Shown piece by piece: positions 8,787 through 17,336 of a stretch of DNA of 64,000 nucleotides; positions within the stretch are counted from its first letter, which is position 1; every line of letters starts with the position of its first letter. The stretch comes from Flavimaribacter sp024343425 (GTDB lineage Bacteria; Pseudomonadota; Alphaproteobacteria; Rhizobiales; Rhizobiaceae), in contig OZ245773.1 in the NCBI GenBank assembly GCA_965227645.1, forward strand, positions 3,038,001-3,102,000. Reading direction: 5' to 3'. The position numbers and the translations under genes are program-made. The notes below the pieces were generated by a model. It did not search any database. It saw only the letters and a program-made list of their open reading frames with translations, and had not been told where the DNA came from.

Positions 8787-10034
8787 ATGCGAACATCGCT
8801 TAAACTCGGCGCAGCCACTGCGCTGACGCTGTTGATGACTGCATCCGCCGCCTATGCGGAAAACGTCAAGATCGCCTATATAGATCCGCTTTCCGGACCG
8901 TTCGCGGCAACCGGAACCAATGGCCTGCATCAATACGAATTCGCCGCCGAGAAACTTGTCAATGAAGAGGGCGGCGTACTCGGAGGAATGAACTTCGAGA
9001 TCGTCGCCTTCGACAACAAGATCAGTCCGAAGGAGTCGCTGATTCAACTGCAGGTCGCCATCGACCAGGGCATCCGCTACATCGTCCAGGGCAATTCGTC
9101 CGGCGTCGCCAACGCGCTGACCGACGCCATCGACAAGCACAACCGGCGCAATCCGGACAATCGCGTGCTGTTCCTGAATTACTCGGCCGTCGATCCGGCG
9201 CTGACCAATGACAAGTGCAATTTCTGGCATTTCCGTTTCGACGCACACGCCGACATCAAGATGGATGCGCTGACCGATGTCATCGCGGAAAACGAGGACA
9301 TCAAGAAGGTCTATATCATCGGTCAGGACTATTCGTTCGGCAAGGCGGTCGCCGCCGCCGCGGTGTCGTATATCGGTGAAAAACGCCCCGACATCGAAAT
9401 CGTCGGCAACGAGCTGCATCCGATCGGCAAGGTGAAGGACTTCACCCCCTACGCCCGCAAGATCATGGCGTCGGAAGCCGACGCGGTGATCACCGGCAAC
9501 TGGGGCGCCGACATGCTCGGACTCGGAAAGTCGATCATCGAAAACGGTTTCGACGGCCCGATCTACACCTATTACGCAGCGGCCGACGGCATCACCGCCG
9601 CCTTCGGCGAAAGCGGCAAGGGCACCCTCAAGCTCGTCGCCGAGGGCGGCGACAATCCGCCGGACAAGGAGAAGGCCCAGGAATACATCCGAGCCTTCAA
9701 GGAGAAGTATCCGGACGGAAACCTGAGCCAGTCCCGCATCACCAACGTCGTCGAAATGCTCGCGCAGGCGATCAACGAGGCGGGAACCGCCGATGACGTG
9801 GTGGCCGTCGCCAACAAGCTCGAAGGCATGAAATTTTCCGACGGTCTGTGGAGCGGCGAACTCTACATGCGCCCGCAGGATCACCAGCTGATCCAGGACG
9901 TCCATATCTACGAGCACACGGACGTGGAAGCTCCCTTCGATTATGACAATTCCGGTTTCGGCCTGAAAATCGAAAACACGATCACCAACGCATCCGCGGA
10001 CATCGATACGTCCTGCGACATGGAGCGTCCGTAG
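8787..10034 (+). CDS. Branched-chain amino-acid-type ABC transporter, periplasmic binding protein
   Basis: A 415-residue solute receptor for the permease and ATPases encoded downstream. The start MRTSLKLGAATALTLLMTAS with AAYA before the mature end is a standard Sec signal peptide and fixes the start. The mature protein begins ENVKIAYIDPLSGPFAATGT, the usual start of the type I periplasmic binding fold, followed by VIVQG-like and VYIIGQDYSFGKA segments of the second lobe. It is the first gene of binding protein-livH-livM-livG-livF. The ligand may be a branched-chain amino acid, another amino acid or an amide. No pathway gene next to it helps. A hairpin follows at 10099. Confidence 0.93.
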   Translation: MRTSLKLGAATALTLLMTASAAYAENVKIAYIDPLSGPFAATGTNGLHQYEFAAEKLVNEEGGVLGGMNFEIVAFDNKISPKESLIQLQVAIDQGIRYIVQGNSSGVANALTDAIDKHNRRNPDNRVLFLNYSAVDPALTNDKCNFWHFRFDAHADIKMDALTDVIAENEDIKKVYIIGQDYSFGKAVAAAAVSYIGEKRPDIEIVGNELHPIGKVKDFTPYARKIMASEADAVITGNWGADMLGLGKSIIENGFDGPIYTYYAAADGITAAFGESGKGTLKLVAEGGDNPPDKEKAQEYIRAFKEKYPDGNLSQSRITNVVEMLAQAINEAGTADDVVAVANKLEGMKFSDGLWSGELYMRPQDHQLIQDVHIYEHTDVEAPFDYDNSGFGLKIENTITNASADIDTSCDMERP

Positions 10035-10098
10035 CAATTCCGGCAAATGGTGGTTGACCGGGCAGGCCATGCGCCGCGCCCGGCCAATCTGAAGACTT

Positions 10099-10130
10099 GC
10101 CGTCCGGCTTGCATTGCGAGGCCGGACGGC
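10099..10130 (+). other. Intra-operon hairpin between binding-protein gene and livH
   Basis: A perfect 10-bp stem (GCCGTCCGGC / GCCGGACGGC) with a 12-nt loop lies in the 123-bp gap before livH. There is no U-tract. Such structures between an abundant binding protein and its membrane partners commonly stabilise the upstream mRNA or partly terminate transcription. That role is inferred here. Confidence 0.65.
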
Positions 10131-10157
10131 TGAGCCAGCCACCGGAAGGGAGGCCTC

Positions 10158-11114
10158 GTGGAACTCATCTTCGTCAACCTCATCGACGGGTTGGTGACAG
10201 GGCTGCTGCTGTTCATGCTGTCGGCCGGCCTGACGCTGATCTTCTCGATGATGGGCGTGCTCAATTTCGCCCATGCGAGTTTTTACATGCTGGGCGCCTA
10301 TTTCGGGTACCAGATAAGCCAGTACACCGGTTTCTGGATCGGCCTGGTGTTTGCGCCCCTCATCGTCGGCGTCGCCGGCGCAGGCGTCGAGCGCTACGGC
10401 CTCAGGCGCGTTCACCAGTACGGCCATGTGCCGGAGCTGATCTTCACCTTCGGGCTCGCCCTGCTGATCGAGGAGATCGTCCAGTTCATCTGGGGAAAGA
10501 ACCAGGTGTCCTACGGGATACCGGAGGTTCTGCAGTTCACAGCCTTCTCGATCGCCGGCAATTCCATCCCCGCCTATAAGGTCTTCATGATCTTCATTTC
10601 CATCGCGATCTTCCTCGGCCTTCTGTATGTGCTGACGCGAACGCGGATCGGGATGATCATCCAGGCCGCGCTCAGCTATCCCAAAACCGTGGAGGCGCTC
10701 GGCCACAACGTGCCGCTGGTCTTCATGGGCGTGTTCGGCGCGGGAACCGCGCTTGCCGGCGTCGCCGGCGTGATCGCGGGCCCTGTTCTCGGCACCTTTC
10801 CCGGCATGGCCTTCGTGCTCGGATCGATCATTTTCGTCACGATCGTCATCGGCGGCCTCGGCAGCCTGTGGGGGGCGCTGATCGCATCGCTCCTCATCGG
10901 CTGGATAACGACGTTCGCCAAATCCTACAATCTCGAGATGGCCGACCTTCTCACAGCGCTCGGCTTCGAAAAGCCGGAGCCGATCTGGGACAGCGCCTGG
11001 CGCGACCTGTGGACGGTGACGTCGCCGCAGATCGCCGACATCCTTCCCTATATGCTGATGGTCCTGATCCTGATTTTCAGACCGCGCGGCCTGTTCGGAA
11101 AGCGTGACGTATGA
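10158..11114 (+). CDS. livH: Branched-chain amino-acid-type ABC permease, LivH family
   Basis: A 318-residue inner-membrane permease. It starts with GTG at 10158, nine bases after the strong site GGAAGGGAGG. ELIFVNLIDGLVTGLLLFML and LSAGLTLIFSMMGVLNFAHA are the typical first spans and conserved LivH loop. The GPVLGTFPGMAFVLGSIIFV and GGLGSLWGALIASLLIG segments carry the EAA-like coupling region. The stop overlaps livM by four bases (ATGA). Confidence 0.95.
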   Translation: MELIFVNLIDGLVTGLLLFMLSAGLTLIFSMMGVLNFAHASFYMLGAYFGYQISQYTGFWIGLVFAPLIVGVAGAGVERYGLRRVHQYGHVPELIFTFGLALLIEEIVQFIWGKNQVSYGIPEVLQFTAFSIAGNSIPAYKVFMIFISIAIFLGLLYVLTRTRIGMIIQAALSYPKTVEALGHNVPLVFMGVFGAGTALAGVAGVIAGPVLGTFPGMAFVLGSIIFVTIVIGGLGSLWGALIASLLIGWITTFAKSYNLEMADLLTALGFEKPEPIWDSAWRDLWTVTSPQIADILPYMLMVLILIFRPRGLFGKRDV

Positions 11115-12409
11115 CGGACGATATCACAACGGATCCCACCCGGCCCAGCCAGCGCATGCGCGCGGGAAGCATGGTGATCGGCAAGCTGCCATGGATCCTG
11201 GCGGCGCTGTTTCTCATCATCCTGCCGGTGATCTTTCCGTCGAACTCCGCCATCACCATCATGAACCAGATGTCGATCACGATGGTGTTTGCGCTGGCCT
11301 ACAACATGCTCCTGGGCCAGGGCGGAATGCTCAGCTTCGGACACGCGGTCTATATGGGCGTCGGCGGGTTCGCCTGCGTGCATCTCATGAACGTCGCGGG
11401 TTTCTTCGACTATCTGCCCCTGCCCTTCCTGCCGCTGTTCGGCGGACTTGGCGGCATGGCGCTGGCCATCATCGTGGGCAGCTTCTCGACCCGCCGCGCT
11501 GGAACGATCTTCGCCATGATCTCGCTCGGCATCGGCGAGCTTGTCGCGGCCTGCTCGGTGATCATCGTCGTCTTCTTCGGCGGCGAGGAAGGCGTGTCGG
11601 CGGACCGCACGGTGGGCATGCCCTTCTTCGGCATAGAGTTTCTCTACCAGCGGGAGGTCTACTACCTGATCGCCTTCTGGCTGCTCCTCTCCGCGATCCT
11701 GATGTACCTGTTCTCGCGCACGCCGATGGGGCGCATGGCCAACGCCGTGCGCGACAATCCCGAGCGGGCCGAGTTCCTCGGCTACTCGTCGCGCTGGGTG
11801 CGTTTCTACAGCTTCGTGGTCTCCGGCTTCTTCGCCGGCGTCGCGGGCGGGCTGTTCGCGATCAACTACGAGATCCTGACGGAGGAAAATCTCAATCTCA
11901 CCACGTCGGGAACCATCCTGCTGGTCACCTTCCTCGGCGGCGTCGGCCATTTCTTCGGACCGGTCATCGGCACCGTGGTCTTCACCCTTGTCCAGACGGT
12001 GCTGAGCCTGGAGACGGAATTGTGGGGCTTTTACGCCGGATTGCTGTTCCTGGCGACCGTGATGTTCTTCCCCGGCGGCATCGCCGGCCTCATCATGATG
12101 CACGCGCCGGCGATACGGCTCGGCAGGGCGGGCCGGCTGATCATGCCCTATCTGATCTGCTTCGTCCCCGCCTTCATCGGCGTGCTGGGCGTCGCGGCCC
12201 TCATCGAGATGGTCTTCCACCTGCGCCACGCGTCCGTGGGCGACGAGGAAATGAGCCTCTACTGGATGACGTTCGACAGCCACGCCCTCTTGCCATGGGT
12301 CGTCGCGATCGCGGTCACGGCTGTCGCTCTGGCGCTGACCAGGCGCGCGGCGCCGGCGTTGCGGGCGGCCTGGAACGACGCCAACACACCGGAAGGAGGT
12401 GCGGCATGA
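11111..12409 (+). CDS. livM: Branched-chain amino-acid-type ABC permease, LivM family
   Basis: The second permease of the heterodimer, 432 residues. Landmarks are NMLLGQGGMLSFGHAVYMGV, ISLGIGELVAACSVI, and GGVGHFFGPVIGTVVF near the coupling helix. It is longer than many LivM proteins because of an extra C-terminal membrane segment after residue 340. Starts and stops overlap both neighbours by four bases, so livH-livM-livG are translationally coupled. Confidence 0.94.
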   Translation: MTDDITTDPTRPSQRMRAGSMVIGKLPWILAALFLIILPVIFPSNSAITIMNQMSITMVFALAYNMLLGQGGMLSFGHAVYMGVGGFACVHLMNVAGFFDYLPLPFLPLFGGLGGMALAIIVGSFSTRRAGTIFAMISLGIGELVAACSVIIVVFFGGEEGVSADRTVGMPFFGIEFLYQREVYYLIAFWLLLSAILMYLFSRTPMGRMANAVRDNPERAEFLGYSSRWVRFYSFVVSGFFAGVAGGLFAINYEILTEENLNLTTSGTILLVTFLGGVGHFFGPVIGTVVFTLVQTVLSLETELWGFYAGLLFLATVMFFPGGIAGLIMMHAPAIRLGRAGRLIMPYLICFVPAFIGVLGVAALIEMVFHLRHASVGDEEMSLYWMTFDSHALLPWVVAIAVTAVALALTRRAAPALRAAWNDANTPEGGAA

Positions 12410-13167
12410 CGGCGCCAGCGCTCGAACTGGAAGGCGTGACGAAGAGTTTCGGCAGGATCGAGATCATTCGCGGCGTGGATCTGAGCATCGCGGCCGGCGA
12501 GCGGCACGCCATCATCGGGCCGAACGGCGCCGGCAAGTCCACCCTGTTCAACCTGATCACAGGCCGCTTCGCCATCACCTCCGGCCGCATCCGGCTGCAC
12601 GGGGCGGATCTCAGAGGCAAGGCGCCCTACCAGATCAATCGCATGGGCCTCAGCCGCTCGTTCCAGATCACCAACATTTTCGCGAAGATGACGGTGTTCG
12701 AGAATATCCGCTGCGCGCTCCTGTGGCCGCAGGGCTACGGCTACTCGTTCTGGAACCTCGTGCACAATCAGCCGTCGCTGACCGAGGGGGCCGAGGAGAT
12801 CCTCGAGCAGATCAACCTGACCGGCCGCCGCGACACCATGGCCGGCCTTCTGTCCTATGCGGAGCAGCGGGCGCTCGAAATCGGCATCACCATCGCCGGC
12901 GGCGCCGACGTGATCATGCTCGACGAGCCGACGGCCGGCATGAGCCATTCGGAAACCGACTACATCGTCGAGCTGATCCGAAAGGTGACCGAGGGCCGCA
13001 CGCTGGTGGTGGTCGAACACGACATGGGCGTCGTCTTCGGCCTCGCCGACAGGATCAGCGTGCTCGTCTACGGCGAGATCATCGCCAGCGACGTTCCGGA
13101 AGAAGTCCGAAGCAGCCCGAAGGTCCAGGAAGCCTATCTCGGAACCGCCCTGGAGGCCGAACACTGA
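12406..13167 (+). CDS. livG: Branched-chain amino-acid-type ABC transporter ATPase, LivG family
   Basis: A 253-residue cytoplasmic ATPase. Walker A is GPNGAGKST near residue 40, Walker B is VIMLDEP near residue 170, with the H-loop in VVVEHDMGVVFG. The signature is the divergent LSYAEQRALE, as usual in LivG, where the canonical LSGGQ is often changed. The ATG at 12406 overlaps the livM stop and follows GGAAGGAGG. It pairs with LivF. Confidence 0.95.
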   Translation: MTAPALELEGVTKSFGRIEIIRGVDLSIAAGERHAIIGPNGAGKSTLFNLITGRFAITSGRIRLHGADLRGKAPYQINRMGLSRSFQITNIFAKMTVFENIRCALLWPQGYGYSFWNLVHNQPSLTEGAEEILEQINLTGRRDTMAGLLSYAEQRALEIGITIAGGADVIMLDEPTAGMSHSETDYIVELIRKVTEGRTLVVVEHDMGVVFGLADRISVLVYGEIIASDVPEEVRSSPKVQEAYLGTALEAEH

Positions 13168-13868
13168 TGCTTACGGTTAGAGACATGCACGCCTATTACG
13201 GCAAGTCGCACATCCTGCAGGGCATCAACATGGAAATCGCGCAAGGCGAGATCGTCGCCCTGCTCGGGCGCAACGGCGTTGGCCGCTCCACGACCTGCAA
13301 GGCGATCATGGGCGAGGTCGAGCCGCACGGCTCGGTCAAGTTCAAGGGCGTCGAGATCGCCGGCTCCAAGGCCTATGAAGTGGCGAATATGGGCATCGGC
13401 TACGTGCCGGAAAACAGGGACATCTTTCCGGGCCTCACCACCCGCCAGAACCTCAGCCTGGGGCTGAAGTTCCGCCAGAAGGACGGCGCGGGACGCTGGT
13501 CCATGGAAAACATGTTCGACATGTTCGAGAACCTGAAAACCCGGGCGGACGTCGAGGCGAGCGTGCTGTCGGGCGGCGAGCAGCAGATGCTCACGATCTG
13601 CCGCACCCTGATGGGCGATCCCGATCTGATCATGATCGACGAACCGACCGAAGGCCTGTCGCCGCAGATGGTTCAGCGCGTCGCCGAACTCGTCAAGGAG
13701 ATCGCACGGCGGGACGTTGCGATCCTCCTCGTCGAACAGAAGCTCGCCATCGCGCTCGACATCGCCCACCGGGTCTATGTCATGGGCCACGGCGAAGTGG
13801 TGTTCGAAGGCACCCCCGCCGACCTCCGCCAGCGCGAGGACATCCGCAACGAATGGCTCGCCGTCTGA
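13167..13868 (+). CDS. livF: Branched-chain amino-acid-type ABC transporter ATPase, LivF family
   Basis: A 233-residue ATPase, starting one base into the livG stop (TGATG). Signature SVLSGGEQQMLTICRTLMGD, Walker B LIMIDEPTEGLSPQ and the H-loop LLVEQKLAIALD are intact. Walker A reads GRNGVGRSTT, with arginine in place of the nucleotide-binding lysine. I believe this also occurs in other alphaproteobacterial LivF proteins but could not check. The 3' end (about 13780-13868) is the sequence from which several degenerate fragments elsewhere in the window appear to derive. Confidence 0.95.
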   Translation: MLTVRDMHAYYGKSHILQGINMEIAQGEIVALLGRNGVGRSTTCKAIMGEVEPHGSVKFKGVEIAGSKAYEVANMGIGYVPENRDIFPGLTTRQNLSLGLKFRQKDGAGRWSMENMFDMFENLKTRADVEASVLSGGEQQMLTICRTLMGDPDLIMIDEPTEGLSPQMVQRVAELVKEIARRDVAILLVEQKLAIALDIAHRVYVMGHGEVVFEGTPADLRQREDIRNEWLAV

Positions 13869-13985
13869 GGCGCGTTGCTGGAGCTTGTAGTACGACGGCA
13901 TGTCGGACTTCAGTGTCTGCTTTGGCTCCCGGGAGGGTGATCTGGCCTGCGGGGTCAAACGGCTGCTTTGAGCCCATATTCACCA
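13780..13985 (+). repeat. livF 3' end and downstream segment: parent of a dispersed gene-tail repeat
   Basis: Two blocks in this stretch recur elsewhere. The coding block (CGCCGACCTCCGCCAGCGCG, then GACATCCGCAACGAATGGCT) is found again at 15945, 30783, 38085 and 41779. The non-coding block (CTTCAGTGTCTGCTTTGGCT to GGCTGCTTTGAGCC) recurs at about 30918-30980. The window 13869-14120 otherwise holds no gene. Confidence 0.75.
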
Positions 13986-14120
13986 ATGCTGCGTAGAGAA
14001 CGAACGTCCGCTATTTGAGCTTTGGCTGGGATGTGCATCAGCTGGAACGTTTGTGGGCGTTTGAGAAATGTGCTTTCATCGCTGCCACTGATTGAAGTGA
14101 GTTTGGCAAGGCGGACCACA

Positions 14121-15350
14121 ATGCAGCGTATTCCCTTTTTGGCGCCGGTGGGGGCGGCAGCATTTTTTGTCACATTTGCAATCGGCCCAGTGATGGCCGA
14201 GACGGCTTCAGGCACAGATTTGTTGAGCTTCGCGCAAGGCGCGCTGCCGTTGGAGCCGGGTCAAGACGCGGAAGTTCTGCGTGTCGGACCAGAGCACGCC
14301 ATCGCACTGATTGATGGCAACCCTGTCAAATTTGCGGCGATGCGCAAACCAGCGACGGCGGAACAAAGTGTTGCTTTCCACTATGCTCTGCCCGCGCCAA
14401 CAAAATTCTCGGGATTTTTCGTTCCAAGTATCCAGGAGACGCCAAGCCCTTCGCAAACGTTCTTCAAGAATGTCACGGTTTCCGGATCATCCGAAGGACC
14501 GGAAGGTCCATTCGTGCCGCTGGCGTCCGGTGTGCTTGAGACACATACCGAGGACGACCAGGTGACTCCGCTGACATTGGTGGCCAACCAGCCCAAGGTG
14601 CAATGGGTCCGTGTCGTGTTACAGGGCGGAGTCGACGTTCAGACAGACAAGAGCTTTCTGGAGTTCTCTGAACTGATTGGCACGGGTGTTCAGGACGAAG
14701 CACCTGTATCTGAAGGTTTCCAGGGCGTCTGGACAGGCCGCGGAGTGAAACTGGAGTTGGAGCAAAACGGTGCGACGGTGACCGGTTGCTATGACGGCGA
14801 GTCGATGTTGACCGGCACGGTGTCTGGCAATGTTCTTCGTGCACTTGGTGAGAATGCGGCCGGAATTCCCTCGCAATTTGTTTTGCTGGCGAGGGATGAT
14901 GGTTCGATTCAAGGGTTGCGATCAACGAACGGCGCTCCGTTCAGCCCATATAATGGCGCTTCATCGGGCAAGGCGGCATCCTGTCTTGCACCCGAACCAC
15001 CCAAATTGGGCTGTGGATCAATCGTGCACGGCATTCAGTTTGATTTTGACAGCGATGTTATCCGGCCATCGTCCAGCGTTGTTCTTGCCGATCTTTATGA
15101 AGGTCTGCGGGCAGATGGCGCAGACGCGGTCACAATTGTTGGCCATTCCTCCAGTGAAGGCGCTGAAGACTATAACCGCGACCTTTCCGAACGCCGGGCG
15201 GCATCGGTTGCGAAAGCGCTTGCCGCTTTGGGGTTGAACGCGGCAACGATCACCGCGGCCGGGCGCGGCGAGGACGAGCCTATTGCAAGCAACGCCGATG
15301 AGGCCGGGCGATCATTGAATCGGCGGGTTGAGGTGCAATGCACAGGCTGA
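14121..15350 (+). CDS. Exported protein with C-terminal OmpA-like peptidoglycan-binding domain
   Basis: A 409-residue envelope protein. The ATG at 14121 begins a signal peptide (MQRIPFLAPVGAAAFFVTFA, cleaved near VMAETA). Residues 30-290 are not a family I recognise. The last 110 residues are an OmpA-like domain: IQFDFDSDVIRPSS, TIVGHSSSEG, YNRDLSERRAASVAKAL and GRGEDEPIASN, with SLNRRVEV at the end. It would anchor to peptidoglycan non-covalently in the periplasm. It is the first of three tightly packed genes, overlapping the next start by 13 bases. Confidence 0.88.
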   Translation: MQRIPFLAPVGAAAFFVTFAIGPVMAETASGTDLLSFAQGALPLEPGQDAEVLRVGPEHAIALIDGNPVKFAAMRKPATAEQSVAFHYALPAPTKFSGFFVPSIQETPSPSQTFFKNVTVSGSSEGPEGPFVPLASGVLETHTEDDQVTPLTLVANQPKVQWVRVVLQGGVDVQTDKSFLEFSELIGTGVQDEAPVSEGFQGVWTGRGVKLELEQNGATVTGCYDGESMLTGTVSGNVLRALGENAAGIPSQFVLLARDDGSIQGLRSTNGAPFSPYNGASSGKAASCLAPEPPKLGCGSIVHGIQFDFDSDVIRPSSSVVLADLYEGLRADGADAVTIVGHSSSEGAEDYNRDLSERRAASVAKALAALGLNAATITAAGRGEDEPIASNADEAGRSLNRRVEVQCTG

Positions 15351-15508
15351 TTGCGTTTGGGCTGGGAGCATGCGCTATGGCTTTGTTACCCGCATCGGCC
15401 GGTGCACTCCGGGGCGATGCAATTTTTCCGGGAAAGCAGGAGAAATCCAGCGCGATTGTGTATGTGTCGAACAGTGGCAAGCTCGACAGCTACCGGCAAG
15501 GAGATTGA
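15338..15508 (+). CDS. 56-residue exported micropeptide
   Basis: A short frame beginning with the ATG inside the end of the OmpA-like gene. It reads MHRLIAFGLGACAMALLPAS, then AGALRGDAIFPGKQEKSSAI, then VYVSNSGKLDSYRQGD. The first 23 residues form a good Sec signal peptide (basic start, hydrophobic core, ASAGA before cleavage), leaving a mature peptide of about 33 residues. The stop is three bases before the next start. Position, overlap and signal peptide support a real gene, but no family was recognised. Confidence 0.55.
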   Translation: MHRLIAFGLGACAMALLPASAGALRGDAIFPGKQEKSSAIVYVSNSGKLDSYRQGD

Positions 15509-15511
15509 CCG

Positions 15512-15871
15512 ATGTCGGGACTGCGCGTCGTCTTGGTTTTGCTCGCGTTTTGGATCGCACTCCAGATAGGCTCCTATGTTTCGACTTCCGACATTGAGGG
15601 ACCAAGAAACATCGACACTGGATTCAAACGGTTGGATGTTTTCTTCAAATGGCAGATCACCGCGCTTGCGGTGGCGCTGGTTGCCGCTGCGGCAGGGTTC
15701 GTTGGGCCGGACAAACGCTGGCGCAAGCGATTGATCGGCCTCGCACCGTTGGGATTAATGATTGCCGCGGTCGGCGGTCTGGCCTTGGTGGGACTGATCA
15801 TCCAAAATGCCCACACACCTGACACCTCAATTCGGCCAACGACAGCTCCCGCGGCCGCGGCAACGGAGTAA
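15512..15871 (+). CDS. Small three-span membrane protein of unknown function
   Basis: A 119-residue protein with hydrophobic segments at about residues 5-22, 47-65 and 73-95 and a short polar tail ending in TAPAAAATE. The ATG at 15512 follows AAGGAG, located within the micropeptide gene. It is the third gene of the OmpA-like cluster. No domain was recognised. The arrangement suggests an envelope complex, but that is inference. Confidence 0.7.
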   Translation: MSGLRVVLVLLAFWIALQIGSYVSTSDIEGPRNIDTGFKRLDVFFKWQITALAVALVAAAAGFVGPDKRWRKRLIGLAPLGLMIAAVGGLALVGLIIQNAHTPDTSIRPTTAPAAAATE

Positions 15872-15944
15872 TTGAGGCCACAAGCAAAGGAGACGGGGAA
15901 ACTCTCGGCAAAGCAGCCATTTGCGCAGCCGCAGCGAATTCTCA

Positions 15945-16060
15945 CTTCGTCCGCTTTGCTGACCCGCGCGGTCGGTTAGCGTGTTTCAAGGCGCGCGCGC
16001 CGACTGTCGCCAGCGCGAGGACTTCCGCAACCAATGGTTTGCGGTCTGGAACATCGACAT
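15945..16060 (+). repeat. Degenerate livF-tail repeat copy
   Basis: CTTCGTCCGCTTTGCTGACC, then GCGCGGTCGGTTA, then a decayed livF tail (GCCGACTGTCGCCAGCGCGA, CTTCCGCAACCAATGG). The opening block also occurs at 38085, 40530 and 41779. It abuts the 3' end of the SorC gene. The rest of 15872-15944 holds nothing I can identify. Confidence 0.7.
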
Positions 16061-16079
16061 CCAGGACCTGGACGGCATG

Positions 16080-17039
16080 TCACGCCAGCAGAAGCCGTGC
16101 GGTGTTCTCGTCGGTGATCAGGCTGTTGGCGAGGCGTCCGGCGAACGCCGCCTTGACGGCAGGCGCGCGCAGTTCTCCGGAGGCGACGATGACCACCGGC
16201 CGGCTCTCGTCCGGTTTCGGCAGATAGGAGGTCAGGCGTGCGTGATAATCGGCGTCGATCACGCGCCCCTTCGCGTCGATGGCGAAACCGAGGAACTCGC
16301 CCACGGCGCCGGCGCGCACGGCCTCACGCGCCTCGTCCTCGGTGATGTAGCCGTCCGTGACAAGCGACCCGCCTCTTCCCCAGTAGCCGATGCCCATGAT
16401 CAACAGGTTGGCCTGCGCGACGATGTCGCTGAGCCGGGCATAGCCGGCCTGCGCCTGAAGCACCGCGCGCTCCTGCTCGGTCTCGGTGATCACCGGCATG
16501 GGTCGCGGATAACAGTCTGCGCCAAGAAGGTCGGCGATCCACGTCACCACATCGTAGTTGCTGGCCTTGCCGCTTCGGGTGAGATTGCCCATCATTGAAA
16601 CGCAGCGGCAATCAGGTCTGTCGAGGCGCGCGAGATGCTCGGAGACCTGCCGCATCGTCTTGCCGTTGCCGACGCCGATCGTCATGGATTCCCGCGATTG
16701 CAGGACGGTCTCGAGATAACGGGCGGCGAGAGCGCCGACGGACGCCAGGTCTTCGACCAAACCCGACTCGCTCGGCGACACCTCGCAATATTGCAGGCCG
16801 AAATGCTCTTTCAGCCGCTCTGCCAGCTCTATGCATTCGGTCAATGCGTGTTTGAGCCGGAATTCGATCAGGCCGGCCTTGTGGGCGAGCGCCATCAGGC
16901 GCTGGACGACCTGGCGCGAGACCTGCAGTTCCTGCGCTATCTGGTCCTGCGTGCGGTTGCGGGCATAGGACATCCACGCCGCCCGGGCGGCGAGGTCCAG
17001 CCGCCTGTCGGTTTGCGTTTCGCTGTTGCCGTTCTTCAT
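16080..17039 (-). CDS. SorC-family sugar-responsive transcriptional regulator
   Basis: A 319-residue regulator from the ATG at 17039. A longer in-frame start at 17135 would add 32 atypical residues. The N-terminal helix-turn-helix is ARNRTQDQIAQELQVSRQVV, continuing QRLMALAHKAGLIEFRL. The sugar-phosphate-binding domain follows, with GVGNGKTMRQVSEHL, MMGNLTRSGKASNYDVV and MGIGYWGRGGSLVTDG. Proteins of this family respond to phosphorylated sugars or polyols. It is divergent from the TRAP operon, and a 14-bp palindrome lies between them at 17213. Confidence 0.9.
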   Translation of the reverse strand: MKNGNSETQTDRRLDLAARAAWMSYARNRTQDQIAQELQVSRQVVQRLMALAHKAGLIEFRLKHALTECIELAERLKEHFGLQYCEVSPSESGLVEDLASVGALAARYLETVLQSRESMTIGVGNGKTMRQVSEHLARLDRPDCRCVSMMGNLTRSGKASNYDVVTWIADLLGADCYPRPMPVITETEQERAVLQAQAGYARLSDIVAQANLLIMGIGYWGRGGSLVTDGYITEDEAREAVRAGAVGEFLGFAIDAKGRVIDADYHARLTSYLPKPDESRPVVIVASGELRAPAVKAAFAGRLANSLITDENTARLLLA

Positions 17040-17212
17040 TGTCGACACCTGCGGGCCTTCAGCCGGCCCTTCGATCGCCCGAGGCAGGAATTTCTCCGTG
17101 AGGGCTTTTTGTAACACCGTAACCGGGAACGGCAAGTCTTTTGCCGGCCGTCCACGGACAGGTGAAACGATGAATTGACTTCATAGCACAAACAGATAAA
17201 TATATCGAATAT

Positions 17213-17226
17213 CGATCAATTGATCG
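17213..17226. promoter_or_regulatory. Candidate SorC operator
   Basis: CGATCAATTGATCG is a perfect 14-bp palindrome in the A+T-rich divergent spacer (17040-17336), about 110 bp before the TRAP binding-protein start. Location and symmetry fit an operator for the SorC regulator at 16080-17039 acting on the TRAP operon. Confidence 0.6.
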
Positions 17227-17336
17227 TTTAGTTTGACCTGTCCCGATGGTTTACATGGGAGGCTGAGGCCTGCTGACCGGTGTGTTGCCAGCAACAACCG
17301 GCGGCTCACCGGGACTTCACAAGGGAGGAATGGAAA

